This document shows positions 6,722 through 15,618 of a stretch of 15,618 nucleotides of DNA, piece by piece; positions within the stretch are counted from its first letter, which is position 1; each line of letters begins with the position of its first letter. The notes under the pieces were generated by a model that was not told the origin of the DNA, did no database searches, and saw nothing but the letters and a program-made list of their open reading frames with translations. The stretch is from Alphaproteobacteria bacterium (GTDB lineage Bacteria > Pseudomonadota > Alphaproteobacteria > Rickettsiales > JAFLCR01), in NCBI GenBank assembly GCA_017302755.1, contig JAFLCR010000026.1, positions 1 to 15,618 on the forward strand, read 5' to 3'. A program made the position numbers and the translations under genes.

Positions 6722-7144
6722 ATGCGGCTGCTTTTCATCCTCCCGTTCCTGCTTGCCGCCACCGCCCATGCGGAAGGTATCACTCAAGACATGCCAGTGG
6801 GTAGCGTGACCGATAAAAGCCGCATCCCCATTGCCGATGCGCCGGCACGCGCCGTGGCGCTTACCTTCTGCGCTTTTCAGATCGACGCGCTGGCTAGACT
6901 CGGCGGAGGAGACTCGAAACTACCGGAAGATACGCAGGACGTGTACGTCATTGCCGAGAAATTGATGCCCGAGGGAAGCTTCGAAAAACTTTCCAAGGAA
7001 TTGGAGACGATGGTGAAGGAGTCCGATGTGTTTTCCGAGTTCGGGCCGGACAAGCTCGTGACTCAACATGAAGACTGCGAAAAAAAGGCGCTCGCCATCG
7101 CCAAACCTTACGACTCTTTCACGCCTGCGCCGAAAAAACCTTAA
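6722..7144 (+). CDS. Small secreted (periplasmic) protein, function unknown
   Basis: The 140-residue product begins with a clear Sec signal peptide (MRLLFILPFLLAATAHA, cleavage likely after Ala17), with no Cys at the cleavage site, so it should be released to the periplasm rather than lipidated. The mature part has exactly two cysteines, Cys50 and Cys119, which could form one disulfide. The middle (about 72-105) reads as amphipathic helix. The tail is Pro/Lys-rich (FTPAPKKP). I do not recognise the family. Its SD AGGGG overlaps the stop of the membrane protein gene and lies six bases before the ATG, a typical sign of translational coupling. A function together with the upstream membrane protein is inferred from that arrangement only. 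Confidence 0.75.
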   Translation: MRLLFILPFLLAATAHAEGITQDMPVGSVTDKSRIPIADAPARAVALTFCAFQIDALARLGGGDSKLPEDTQDVYVIAEKLMPEGSFEKLSKELETMVKESDVFSEFGPDKLVTQHEDCEKKALAIAKPYDSFTPAPKKP

Positions 7145-7151
7145 TTGGGGG

Positions 7152-7180
7152 TTGACCCCGCTCCCTGCTTCGCTTAGTTT
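7152..7180 (+). promoter_or_regulatory. Possible promoter of carAB
   Basis: TTGACC (7152-7157, five of six to consensus) is followed after 17 bases by TAGTTT (7175-7180, three of six, including the conserved first two and last bases). Transcription would start near 7187. The -35 is embedded in a palindrome GGGGT-TG-ACCCC (7148-7159), which might be an operator or a short stem ending the upstream transcript. Confidence 0.4.
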
Positions 7181-7187
7181 TCGCAAA

Positions 7188-7203
7188 ATTCCGAGCGTGG
7201 AAT
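7188..7203 (+). promoter_or_regulatory. 5' leader hairpin covering the likely carA ribosome binding site
   Basis: ATTCC (7188-7192) and GGAAT (7199-7203) pair perfectly around a 6-base loop, ending six bases before the GTG start. The only SD-like bases for carA (GTGGAA) are in the right arm, so this stem could limit translation. It is short and could be chance. Confidence 0.3.
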
Positions 7204-7209
7204 AACCCC

Positions 7210-8364
7210 GTGACTGTCACGAATGAGAAAAACGCCGTCCTGGTTTTAGCCGACGGCACGGTATTTTACGGCCAAGGCATTGGCGCAACCGGCGTTACCG
7301 CCGGCGAAATCTGTTTTAATACGGGAATGAGCGGCTATCAGGAGGTGTTGACCGACCTTTCCTATGCCGGGCAGATCATTACCTTCACCTTCCCCCATAT
7401 CGGCAATGTCGGCTGTAACGCCGAGGATATGGAAGCCGCCAAACCCGCCGCCACCGGCCTGGTCTTACGCGAAAAACCCACCTTGCCCTCCAATTTCCGC
7501 TCCGAGGAAACGCTCGGCACGTGGCTGGTGCGCCAGGGGCTTACCGGCATTTGCGGCGTGGATACGCGCCGCCTCACCCGTCATATCCGTGAAAAGGGCG
7601 CGCAGAATGCCGTGATCCAGCACGGCGGGAAACTGGACATCAAGGCACTCGCCGCCAAGGCCAAGGCGCATCCCTCGATGGAAGGGCTCGACCTCGCCAG
7701 GCAGGTGACGTGCAAGAAACCTTACGAATGGAGCCAGACGCGCTGGGCGCTCGGCAGCGGTTACGGCGAGCAGAAGAAGCCCAGCTATCACGTAGTTGCC
7801 ATCGATTACGGCGCGAAGCTGAACATCCTGCGCTCGCTAGCCGCGGCGGGGTTCAAGGTGACGGTCGTGCCGTGCGACTACCCGGCGGAAAAGATTCTGG
7901 AGCATAAGCCCGACGGCATCTTCCTCTCCAACGGCCCCGGCGACCCGGCGGCGACGGGGCAGTATGCGGTGCCGATTTTGAAGAAGCTGGTGGATTCCAG
8001 CCTGCCGATTTTCGGCATCTGCTTGGGGCATCAATTGCTGGCGCTGACGCTCGGCGCGAAGACGGTGAAACTGCCGCAGGGCCATCGCGGCGCCAACCAT
8101 CCGGTGAAGGATCTGGAAACCGGCAAGGTGGAGATCACCTCGCAGAATCACGGTTTCGCGGTGGAGATCAAAAGCCTGCCGAAAGGCGTGAAGCATACGC
8201 ACGAATCGCTGTTCGACCACACCTCGGAAGGACTGCGTGTGGAAGGGCACCCCGTATTTTCGGTGCAATATCACCCCGAAGCATCGCCGGGGCCGCAAGA
8301 TTCAGCGTATTTGTTTGAGAAATTCTTCACGCTGGTGGAACAGTCCAAGCGGAAAGCAGCGTAG
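7210..8364 (+). CDS. carA: Carbamoyl-phosphate synthase small (glutamine amidotransferase) subunit
   Basis: The 384-residue protein is the subunit that hydrolyses glutamine and passes ammonia to CarB, for carbamoyl phosphate used in pyrimidine and arginine synthesis. The N-terminal CPSase small-chain domain (about 8-140) carries FNTGMSGYQEVLTDLSY. The class I amidotransferase domain (about 193-375) has the oxyanion-loop motif NGPGDP (241-246), the nucleophile Cys271 in GICLGHQ, and His355 and Glu357 in QYHPEASPGP, so the full catalytic triad is present. Translation starts at GTG. There is no in-frame ATG near, and homology to the family starts within ten residues. It ends two bases before carB, so the subunits are co-translated. 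The intergenic region before it holds a possible promoter and a leader hairpin. Confidence 0.97.
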   Translation: MTVTNEKNAVLVLADGTVFYGQGIGATGVTAGEICFNTGMSGYQEVLTDLSYAGQIITFTFPHIGNVGCNAEDMEAAKPAATGLVLREKPTLPSNFRSEETLGTWLVRQGLTGICGVDTRRLTRHIREKGAQNAVIQHGGKLDIKALAAKAKAHPSMEGLDLARQVTCKKPYEWSQTRWALGSGYGEQKKPSYHVVAIDYGAKLNILRSLAAAGFKVTVVPCDYPAEKILEHKPDGIFLSNGPGDPAATGQYAVPILKKLVDSSLPIFGICLGHQLLALTLGAKTVKLPQGHRGANHPVKDLETGKVEITSQNHGFAVEIKSLPKGVKHTHESLFDHTSEGLRVEGHPVFSVQYHPEASPGPQDSAYLFEKFFTLVEQSKRKAA

Positions 8365-8366
8365 CC

Positions 8367-11591
<3,225 letters not shown>

Positions 11592-11613
11592 CCGCGCTTA
11601 CGCTTATTCGTGA

Positions 11614-11642
11614 TTGCCCGCCTCAGGCACGCGGGTTATAGT
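11614..11642 (+). promoter_or_regulatory. Probable greA promoter
   Basis: TTGCCC (11614-11619) and TATAGT (11637-11642) are 17 bases apart and match the consensus hexamers at four and five of six positions. Initiation would fall near 11649, about 28 bases before the chosen greA ATG. The stem CCCGC/GCGGG between the hexamers may be chance. Confidence 0.5.
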
Positions 11643-11676
11643 CTCTGCTTTCACTGCGAATCACGTGAGTATGACG

Positions 11677-12156
11677 ATGGAAAAATTCCCCATCACCGCC
11701 AGTGGCTTCCAGAAAATGGAAGAGGAGCTTAAGCACCGAAAGACCGTCGAGCGCCCGGCCATCATCCAGGCAATCGCGGAGGCGCGCGCGCACGGTGACC
11801 TGTCGGAGAACGCCGAATATCACGCCGCCAAGGAAAAGCAGAGTTTCAACGAAGGGCGCATCCAGGAGTTGGAGGACAAGATCTCCCGCGCCGAGGTGAT
11901 CGACATCGCCATGCTCTCAGGCACTATCGTCAAATTCGGCGCCCACGTTACCGTGGTGGACGAGGAAACCGATGACGAGTCCACTTATCAGATCGTCGGC
12001 GAATACGAGGCCGACATCACTATCGGGCGCATTTCGATTACCGCTCCCATTGCGCGTGGCCTTATCGGCAAGAAAAAAGGTGACTCCGTGGAGGTCACCA
12101 CCCCCAGAGGCGTGCGTTCCTACGAAATCATCGACGTCGTTTTCAAGGCCACCTAG
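11677..12156 (+). CDS. greA: Transcription elongation factor GreA
   Basis: The product of 159 residues is a standard GreA, which enters the RNA polymerase secondary channel and stimulates cleavage of backtracked RNA. The N-terminal coiled coil (about 8-75) carries the tip motif GDLSENAEY with the acidic pair Asp41 and Glu44 that places Mg2+ in the polymerase active site. The C-terminal FKBP-like domain (about 80-157) contains ISITAPIARGLIGKKKGD. I chose the ATG at 11677 (MEKFPIT, typical family start) because GTGAG at 11665-11669 is at seven-base spacing; the ATG at 11671 in the same frame is possible. Longer versions starting at TTG 11614 would begin inside the promoter. Its stop TAG shares its last base with the GTG of the next gene. 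Confidence 0.96.
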   Translation: MEKFPITASGFQKMEEELKHRKTVERPAIIQAIAEARAHGDLSENAEYHAAKEKQSFNEGRIQELEDKISRAEVIDIAMLSGTIVKFGAHVTVVDEETDDESTYQIVGEYEADITIGRISITAPIARGLIGKKKGDSVEVTTPRGVRSYEIIDVVFKAT

Positions 12157-13118
12157 TGCCTCTTGTCTGGCTCCTTTGCGACGATCGCCCGGGCAACGTC
12201 AACCAGTGCATCGGCATCGGCGACGCTCTAGGTTATGGCTATGAACGCAAGAATCTTGTTTATACGACCTTCAAATACCTGCCGAATTTTTTGCTGGGCG
12301 ATTTCGCAGCCATCCGTGACCATAAGGCTTCCTCGCCACTGGATCCGCCCTGGCCGGATATCGTGATCGCAGCCGGACGACGTACCGGCTCGGTAGCGCA
12401 TTGGATCAAAAAACAGAACCACGGCAACACCTTCATCGTGCAATGCATGCACCCCGGCTGGCCGGCGGGGAATTACGATCTCATCGTGGTTCCGCAGCAC
12501 GATAAGCCGAAGCCGGGCCATAACATCATCGTCAGCATCGGCGCGCCCAACCACATCACGCAGGACGTGTTGGCCAGGGAGTCAGAACACTGGAAAAGCG
12601 AAGTGGCGCATCTTCCCCACCCCCGCATCGCCATGCTTATCGGCGGCAACAGCAAGGGCGGAAAATTTTCTGAAGATGACATTGCCGACCTGGCGCGCAA
12701 AGCCTCCCGGATGGCGGAAAGCCGGAACGGATCGCTGATGGTGACGACCAGCCGCAGAACGCCGAACTCCACCATCAAAGCGCTGAAAGAAAACTTCACC
12801 GCGCCCTATTATTTTTACGAATATGCGCCGGATAGGCCCAACCCTTACCCGGGCATCCTGGGGCTGGCGGATGCCATCATCGTGACTGGGGATTCGATGT
12901 CCATGACCTCCGAGGCGGCGACCACGGGGAAACCGGTATATATTTTCTCCACACCCAGCATCGCCGCACTCAAGCACCAGGCCATGCACCAGCGGCTTTA
13001 CGCCCTGGGCTGCGCCAGGCCGCTTTCGGGTACCTACGAGGAGTGGATTTATCAACCGCTCGCAGACGCCGCAATGGTGGCGGGAGAAATCAAGGCCCGC
13101 ATGGGCATTGAGAAATGA
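12156..13118 (+). CDS. ELM1-like family protein (mitochondrial fission ELM1 / DUF1022), putative GT-B-like protein
   Basis: The 320-residue protein belongs to the family named after plant ELM1, common in alphaproteobacteria and without a settled bacterial function. Motifs that fit are the start LCDDRPGNVNQCIGIGDALG (6-25), IAAGRRT (71-77), MHPGWP (98-103), DLIVVPQHD (108-116), LIGG (161-164), TTSRRTP (197-203) and TGDSMSMTSEAATTGKPVYIF (244-264). The last resembles the nucleotide-sugar binding part of GT-B glycosyltransferases, so a role with a sugar nucleotide is a family-level guess. No signal peptide or membrane helix is seen. Translation starts at GTG overlapping the greA stop by one base (TAGTG), so it is probably made by coupling from the greA message. 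A weak hairpin (GCCCCTT/AAGAGGC, one mismatch) lies in the gap after it. Confidence 0.85.
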   Translation: MPLVWLLCDDRPGNVNQCIGIGDALGYGYERKNLVYTTFKYLPNFLLGDFAAIRDHKASSPLDPPWPDIVIAAGRRTGSVAHWIKKQNHGNTFIVQCMHPGWPAGNYDLIVVPQHDKPKPGHNIIVSIGAPNHITQDVLARESEHWKSEVAHLPHPRIAMLIGGNSKGGKFSEDDIADLARKASRMAESRNGSLMVTTSRRTPNSTIKALKENFTAPYYFYEYAPDRPNPYPGILGLADAIIVTGDSMSMTSEAATTGKPVYIFSTPSIAALKHQAMHQRLYALGCARPLSGTYEEWIYQPLADAAMVAGEIKARMGIEK

Positions 13119-13163
13119 TTTTTTCCCGCCCCTTGGCGAAGAGGCAGAGACGAATTATATAGG

Positions 13164-13192
13164 TTGACAGCCTTCGGTGATTAATTTAGAAT
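13164..13192 (+). promoter_or_regulatory. Strong promoter of the peroxiredoxin gene
   Basis: TTGACA (13164-13169) is identical to the -35 consensus. After exactly 17 bases comes TAGAAT (13187-13192), five of six to TATAAT. The start would be near 13199, with a leader of about 38 nt and a strong SD GAGGAGA at 13224-13230. This is the best promoter in the window. Confidence 0.8.
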
Positions 13193-13203
13193 GATTCTAA
13201 ATT
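13183..13203. promoter_or_regulatory. Perfect palindromic operator of Irr/PerR (Fur-superfamily) type
   Basis: The arm AATTTAGAAT, one central G, and the exact reverse complement ATTCTAAATT make a perfect 10-1-10 inverted repeat. It fits TTTAGAA-N3-TTCTAAA, the Irr box/ICE pattern known from alphaproteobacteria, and is also close to the 7-1-7 Per box (TTATAATNATTATAA). It covers the whole -10 element and probable start site, a position that implies repression. It also contains a GATTC (13193-13197), a GANTC site of the kind CcrM methylates. Which regulator binds is inferred. Confidence 0.75.
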
Positions 13204-13236
13204 TCATCATTTCCACTTACTTTGAGGAGAGTAGCC

Positions 13237-13839
13237 ATGTCCGTATTAGTCGGCAAAACCGCCCCTGACTTCACCGCCACCGCCGTCATGGGCGACAACA
13301 GCTTCAATGACAAATTCAACCTGAAATCCGCGCTCAAGGGCAAGATGGGTGTCATCTTCTTCTGGCCGCTCGACTTTACCTTCGTCTGCCCCTCCGAAAT
13401 CATCGCTTTTAACAACCGTTATGATGAGTTCAAATCGCGCGGCGCGGAAGTGATCGGCGTTTCCGTCGATTCGCACTTCACCCACCTGGCATGGAAGAAC
13501 ACCCCTGTCGACAAGGGCGGCATCGGCCAAGTGAAATTTCCCATGGTCGCCGACATCACGAAGTCGATCTCGCGCGATTACGACGTGCTGCTTAATGACT
13601 CCATCGCTTTCCGCGGCACCTTCCTGATCGACAAGAACTTCACCATCCGCCACCAGGTCATCAACGACCTGCCGCTGGGCCGCAACATCGACGAAGCCAT
13701 CCGCATGGTTGACGCTCTCATCTTCCACGAAGAGCATGGCGAAGTCTGCCCCGCCGGCTGGAACAAGGGCCAGGAAGGCATGAAGCCCAACGCCGAAGGC
13801 GTGGCGACGTACCTCAAAAAGAAGGCCGCCAACCTGTAA
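13237..13839 (+). CDS. Typical 2-Cys peroxiredoxin (AhpC/Prx1 family)
   Basis: The 200-residue protein reduces H2O2 and organic hydroperoxides with electrons from thioredoxin or AhpF. The active site reads PLDFTFVCPSE, with Pro44, Thr48 and peroxidatic Cys51, and Arg126 completes the usual set. The resolving Cys171 lies in GEVCPAGW, marking the dimeric typical 2-Cys type. GGIG near 94-97 resembles the GGLG motif linked to hyperoxidation sensitivity, but the C-terminus (TYLKKKAANL) has no YF motif. The start at 13237 follows GAGGAGA at good spacing; an upstream in-frame codon at 13222 would include the SD. The gene sits alone between a palindrome-controlled promoter and a strong hairpin, with trxB next in the same direction. 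I leave the symbol blank because ahpC and prx/tsaA names both fit. Confidence 0.95.
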   Translation: MSVLVGKTAPDFTATAVMGDNSFNDKFNLKSALKGKMGVIFFWPLDFTFVCPSEIIAFNNRYDEFKSRGAEVIGVSVDSHFTHLAWKNTPVDKGGIGQVKFPMVADITKSISRDYDVLLNDSIAFRGTFLIDKNFTIRHQVINDLPLGRNIDEAIRMVDALIFHEEHGEVCPAGWNKGQEGMKPNAEGVATYLKKKAANL

Positions 13840-13857
13840 TCGTTTGATTCCGAGAGC

Positions 13858-13886
13858 CCACCGCCCCCCTATGCCGGGGGCGGTGG
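13858..13886 (+). terminator. Strong hairpin after the peroxiredoxin gene, probable terminator
   Basis: CCACCGCCCCC and GGGGGCGGTGG form a perfect 11-bp GC-rich stem with a 7-base loop, 18 bases after the stop codon. The following sequence (AAATTCACTTTATTT) is A/T-rich but has no pure T-run, so termination may be partial, leaving some read-through into trxB. Confidence 0.7.
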
Positions 13887-13912
13887 AAATTCACTTTATT
13901 TCCAGTAGCTGC

Positions 13913-14938
13913 ATGACTGCTCACCATTCCAAAGTCCTGATCATTGGCTCCGGCCCTGCCGGATACACCGCCGCCATTTACGCCGCGCGCGCCAACCTGA
14001 AGCCCATGCTGGTGCGCGGCATGCAGCCCGGCGGGCAGCTCACCGTGACCACGGATGTGGAAAATTATCCTGGCTTCGCCGAAGCGATCCAGGGGCCGTG
14101 GCTCATGGAACAGATGGAAGGTCAGGCAAAACACGTCGGCACGCAGATCATCGACGATCACATCGCCAAGGTTGACCTCTCGAAGCGGCCCTTCGTGGCC
14201 ACGGGCGAGTCGGGCGACACCTACACCGGCGACACGCTCATCATTGCCACCGGCGCCCAGGCCAAATGGCTGGGCATTGAAAGCGAAAAGAAATTCCAGG
14301 GTTTCGGCGTTTCCGCCTGCGCAACTTGCGACGGATTTTTCTTCCGCGGCAAGGACGTCGCCATTGTCGGCGGCGGCAACACGGCGGTTGAGGAAGCCAT
14401 CTACCTTACCAATTTCGCCAATTCGGTAACACTCATCCACCGCCGCGATTCGCTGAAGGCGGAGAAAATCGGGCAAGACCGCATGTTTGCCAACCCGAAG
14501 ATCAAGGTCATCTGGGACAGCGTGATTGAGGAAGTGGTCGGCGATGAAAACCCGCTTTCGGTCACAGGCCTTAAGCTTAAGAACGTGAAAACCGGCGCCG
14601 TGACAGACCATAAGACTGACGGGCTGTTCGTGGCCATCGGTCACAGCCCCAACACCTCCCTGTTTCAGGGCCAGGTGACAATGGACGCGGAAGGTTACAT
14701 CATCGCCCTTCCCGGCAGCACGGTGACGAATGTCGAGGGCGTCTTTGCCTGCGGCGACGTGCAGGACAAGGTGTTCCGCCAGGCGGTGACCGCCGCCGGC
14801 ACGGGCTGCATGGCGGCGCTTGAAGCCGAAAAATTCCTGGCCGGCGTGCCCATTCCGCATGAGGCGAGGGAGCGCGCGGAGCATGGGCTTCAGGCACTGG
14901 CCGCCAAGCCTAAGGCCCAGAAAGCCGTGGCTGGCTGA
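13913..14938 (+). CDS. trxB: Thioredoxin reductase (NADPH)
   Basis: The 341-residue flavoprotein passes electrons from NADPH to thioredoxin. It has the FAD-binding GSGPAGYTAAIYAARA (12-27), the GGQLTVTTDVENYPG segment (40-54), and the redox-active CATC (Cys136, Cys139). The NADPH-binding domain has GGGNTAVEEA (153-162) and HRR (176-178), which selects NADPH. The C-terminal FAD motif is ACGDV (279-283). The last 20 residues are a family-atypical Ala/Lys-rich tail, making it slightly longer than the usual ~320. The ATG at 13913 fits homology but has no good Shine-Dalgarno. An upstream in-frame start at 13844 would translate the terminator stem and is unlikely. A promoter was not found, so transcription may come from read-through past the hairpin or from a site I cannot see. 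It is the electron donor side for the peroxiredoxin upstream. Confidence 0.97.
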   Translation: MTAHHSKVLIIGSGPAGYTAAIYAARANLKPMLVRGMQPGGQLTVTTDVENYPGFAEAIQGPWLMEQMEGQAKHVGTQIIDDHIAKVDLSKRPFVATGESGDTYTGDTLIIATGAQAKWLGIESEKKFQGFGVSACATCDGFFFRGKDVAIVGGGNTAVEEAIYLTNFANSVTLIHRRDSLKAEKIGQDRMFANPKIKVIWDSVIEEVVGDENPLSVTGLKLKNVKTGAVTDHKTDGLFVAIGHSPNTSLFQGQVTMDAEGYIIALPGSTVTNVEGVFACGDVQDKVFRQAVTAAGTGCMAALEAEKFLAGVPIPHEARERAEHGLQALAAKPKAQKAVAG

Positions 14939-14956
14939 GCGCAAGGCAGCCTTGAC

Positions 14957-14978
14957 ACCCTTTCATGGCTTGAAGGGT
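14957..14978 (+). terminator. Possible weak terminator hairpin after trxB
   Basis: ACCCTT and AAGGGT pair over 6 bp, extended by two more pairs across a bulged T, starting 18 bases after the trxB stop. Only three T follow. It may mark the end of the trxB transcript, with low certainty. Confidence 0.3.
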
Positions 14979-15006
14979 TTACGAATGCTGCGTTGCGGCG
15001 TATGCT
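14978..15006 (+). promoter_or_regulatory. Possible promoter of the downstream lipoprotein gene
   Basis: TTTACG (14978-14983) and TATGCT (15001-15006) are 17 bases apart, each matching the consensus at four of six positions. This would give a leader of about 40 nt before the ATG at 15052. Confidence 0.35.
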
Positions 15007-15051
15007 TCATATCCTCAAACAAACGACGCTGACCCGAACCTGCGAGGGGTT

Positions 15052-15534
15052 ATGCGCTTTATTTGCTGCATCGCATTGCTGTTGCTTGCCTCCTGCGCCG
15101 GAGACTATGTCCAGGCCAGCTTCACGCCTGCGCCTGGAGTAACGCAGGAGGAACCGGACTCCTCCGCCTCCCAGCGCAGCAATGCCATCAAAGTGCTCGA
15201 TGCTTTTCCCAATGAAGGCTATACTGTTCTTGGTACAGTCCGAATTACCGGCAATTACCGCAACGGCGACGAGGAATATATCTCACGCCTCAAGCTGGAA
15301 GCGGCGCGCGTTGGCGCAGACGCCGTGGTCGTGCAGCGACATTTGACGGGCATGCTGCGGCATACGCCTTTCGGCCCTGACGGCGAAGTCATTGGCACCG
15401 CGATCAAAACCAAAGACCACGCCGCCCACATGAAAGCCACGCAGATGGCCAGCAAGGAATTGGAAACCTTCAACACCCAGGGTCCGACGCTGCGCGAAAT
15501 TCTCAGAATGCGCTCACGCTACGCCCGGTGGTAG
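15052..15534 (+). CDS. Putative outer-membrane lipoprotein, function unknown
   Basis: The 160-residue protein starts with a lipoprotein signal (MRFICCIALLLLASC) whose lipobox LASC makes Cys15 the lipidation site; Ala at +2 points to the outer membrane. The mature part has a segment GYTVLGTVRITG followed by RLKLEAARVGADAVVV (about 56-97). A short beta-strand pair and a helix ending in GADAVVV is also the look of small envelope lipoproteins of the RcsF/DUF4156/YbjQ-like type, so a similar fold is possible but not shown. The C-terminal 50 residues are charged and helical. SD GAGGGG is close to the ATG. The stop codon lies one base from the stop of the convergent purH gene. Confidence 0.8.
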   Translation: MRFICCIALLLLASCAGDYVQASFTPAPGVTQEEPDSSASQRSNAIKVLDAFPNEGYTVLGTVRITGNYRNGDEEYISRLKLEAARVGADAVVVQRHLTGMLRHTPFGPDGEVIGTAIKTKDHAAHMKATQMASKELETFNTQGPTLREILRMRSRYARW

Positions 15535-15535
15535 A

Positions 15536-15618
15536 TTAATGGCGGAAGTGCCGCATGCCGGTGAAGAGCATGGCAATGCCCGCCTCGTCGGCGGCAGCAA
15601 TGACCTCCGCATCGCGGA
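15536..15618 (-). CDS. purH: PurH C-terminal end (AICAR formyltransferase / IMP cyclohydrolase), partial
   Basis: Reading leftwards from the window edge, the minus strand is open for 27 codons to a TAA at 15538-15536. It reads RDAEVIAAADEAGIAMLFTG then MRHFRH. This matches the very conserved C-terminus of bacterial PurH, which ends in MxFTGxRHFRH. PurH performs the last two steps of IMP synthesis, and this end belongs to the formyltransferase domain. The rest of the gene lies beyond the right edge. It converges on the lipoprotein gene with a single base between the two stop codons, so any terminator of either gene must lie within the other gene. Confidence 0.9.
   Translation of the reverse strand, partial: RDAEVIAAADEAGIAMLFTGMRHFRH

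Noticed and set aside
11614..11676. N-terminal extension of GreA from the TTG at 11614
   Set aside because: It would start inside the predicted promoter and lacks similarity to GreA, which begins at MEKFPIT.
13814..14944. Minus-strand open frame (376 codons) opposite trxB
   Set aside because: Fully covered by trxB with all its motifs intact; the product resembles nothing known.

Overview
The window looks like a piece of chromosome from a moderately GC-rich alphaproteobacterium. The housekeeping order is dnaG-rpoD facing away from carA-carB-greA, followed by an ELM1-family (DUF1022-type) gene, a thioredoxin reductase gene and purH. Support for the alphaproteobacterial call comes from the ELM1-family gene after greA, the form of GreA and RpoD, and a Fur-superfamily operator that fits the Irr box/ICE pattern. 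I cannot name a genus. There are no insertion sequences, integrases, CRISPR arrays or phage genes, so most of the window is core genome with a few unrecognised genes between.

Layout. Positions 1-634 (minus) hold the N-terminal part of an RTX calcium-binding repeat protein that runs off the left edge. A gene-free AT-rich stretch follows, then a tRNA with anticodon CAU (probably tRNA-Ile2) at 911-986 and a small lipoprotein gene at 1033-1353, both on the minus strand. The minus-strand unit dnaG (3814-5631) then rpoD (1574-3736) encodes primase and the primary sigma factor. A 49-bp divergent region separates dnaG from a plus-strand pair of unknown genes, a polytopic membrane protein (5681-6712) and a secreted two-cysteine protein (6722-7144). 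Next come carA (GTG start) and carB, the two subunits of carbamoyl-phosphate synthase, then greA, whose stop overlaps the start of the ELM1-family gene by one base. A typical 2-Cys peroxiredoxin follows under a near-consensus promoter overlapped by a perfect 21-bp palindrome, then a strong hairpin, trxB, a second small lipoprotein, and on the minus strand the last 27 codons of purH at the right edge.

How the genes fit together. dnaG/rpoD and greA serve replication and transcription. carAB feeds pyrimidine and arginine synthesis and purH purine synthesis. Peroxiredoxin and TrxB are the two ends of a thioredoxin-dependent peroxide defence chain. The points most worth following up are the Irr/PerR-like operator over the peroxiredoxin promoter, the apparently leaderless dnaG transcript in a compact divergent promoter, the lysine/glutamate-rich insertion in RpoD, and the uncharacterised membrane/secreted gene pair between dnaG and carA. 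I do not see a clear new multi-gene system such as a defence island or biosynthetic cluster; the pair at 5681-7144 is the best candidate for undescribed biology. All promoter and terminator calls are by eye.
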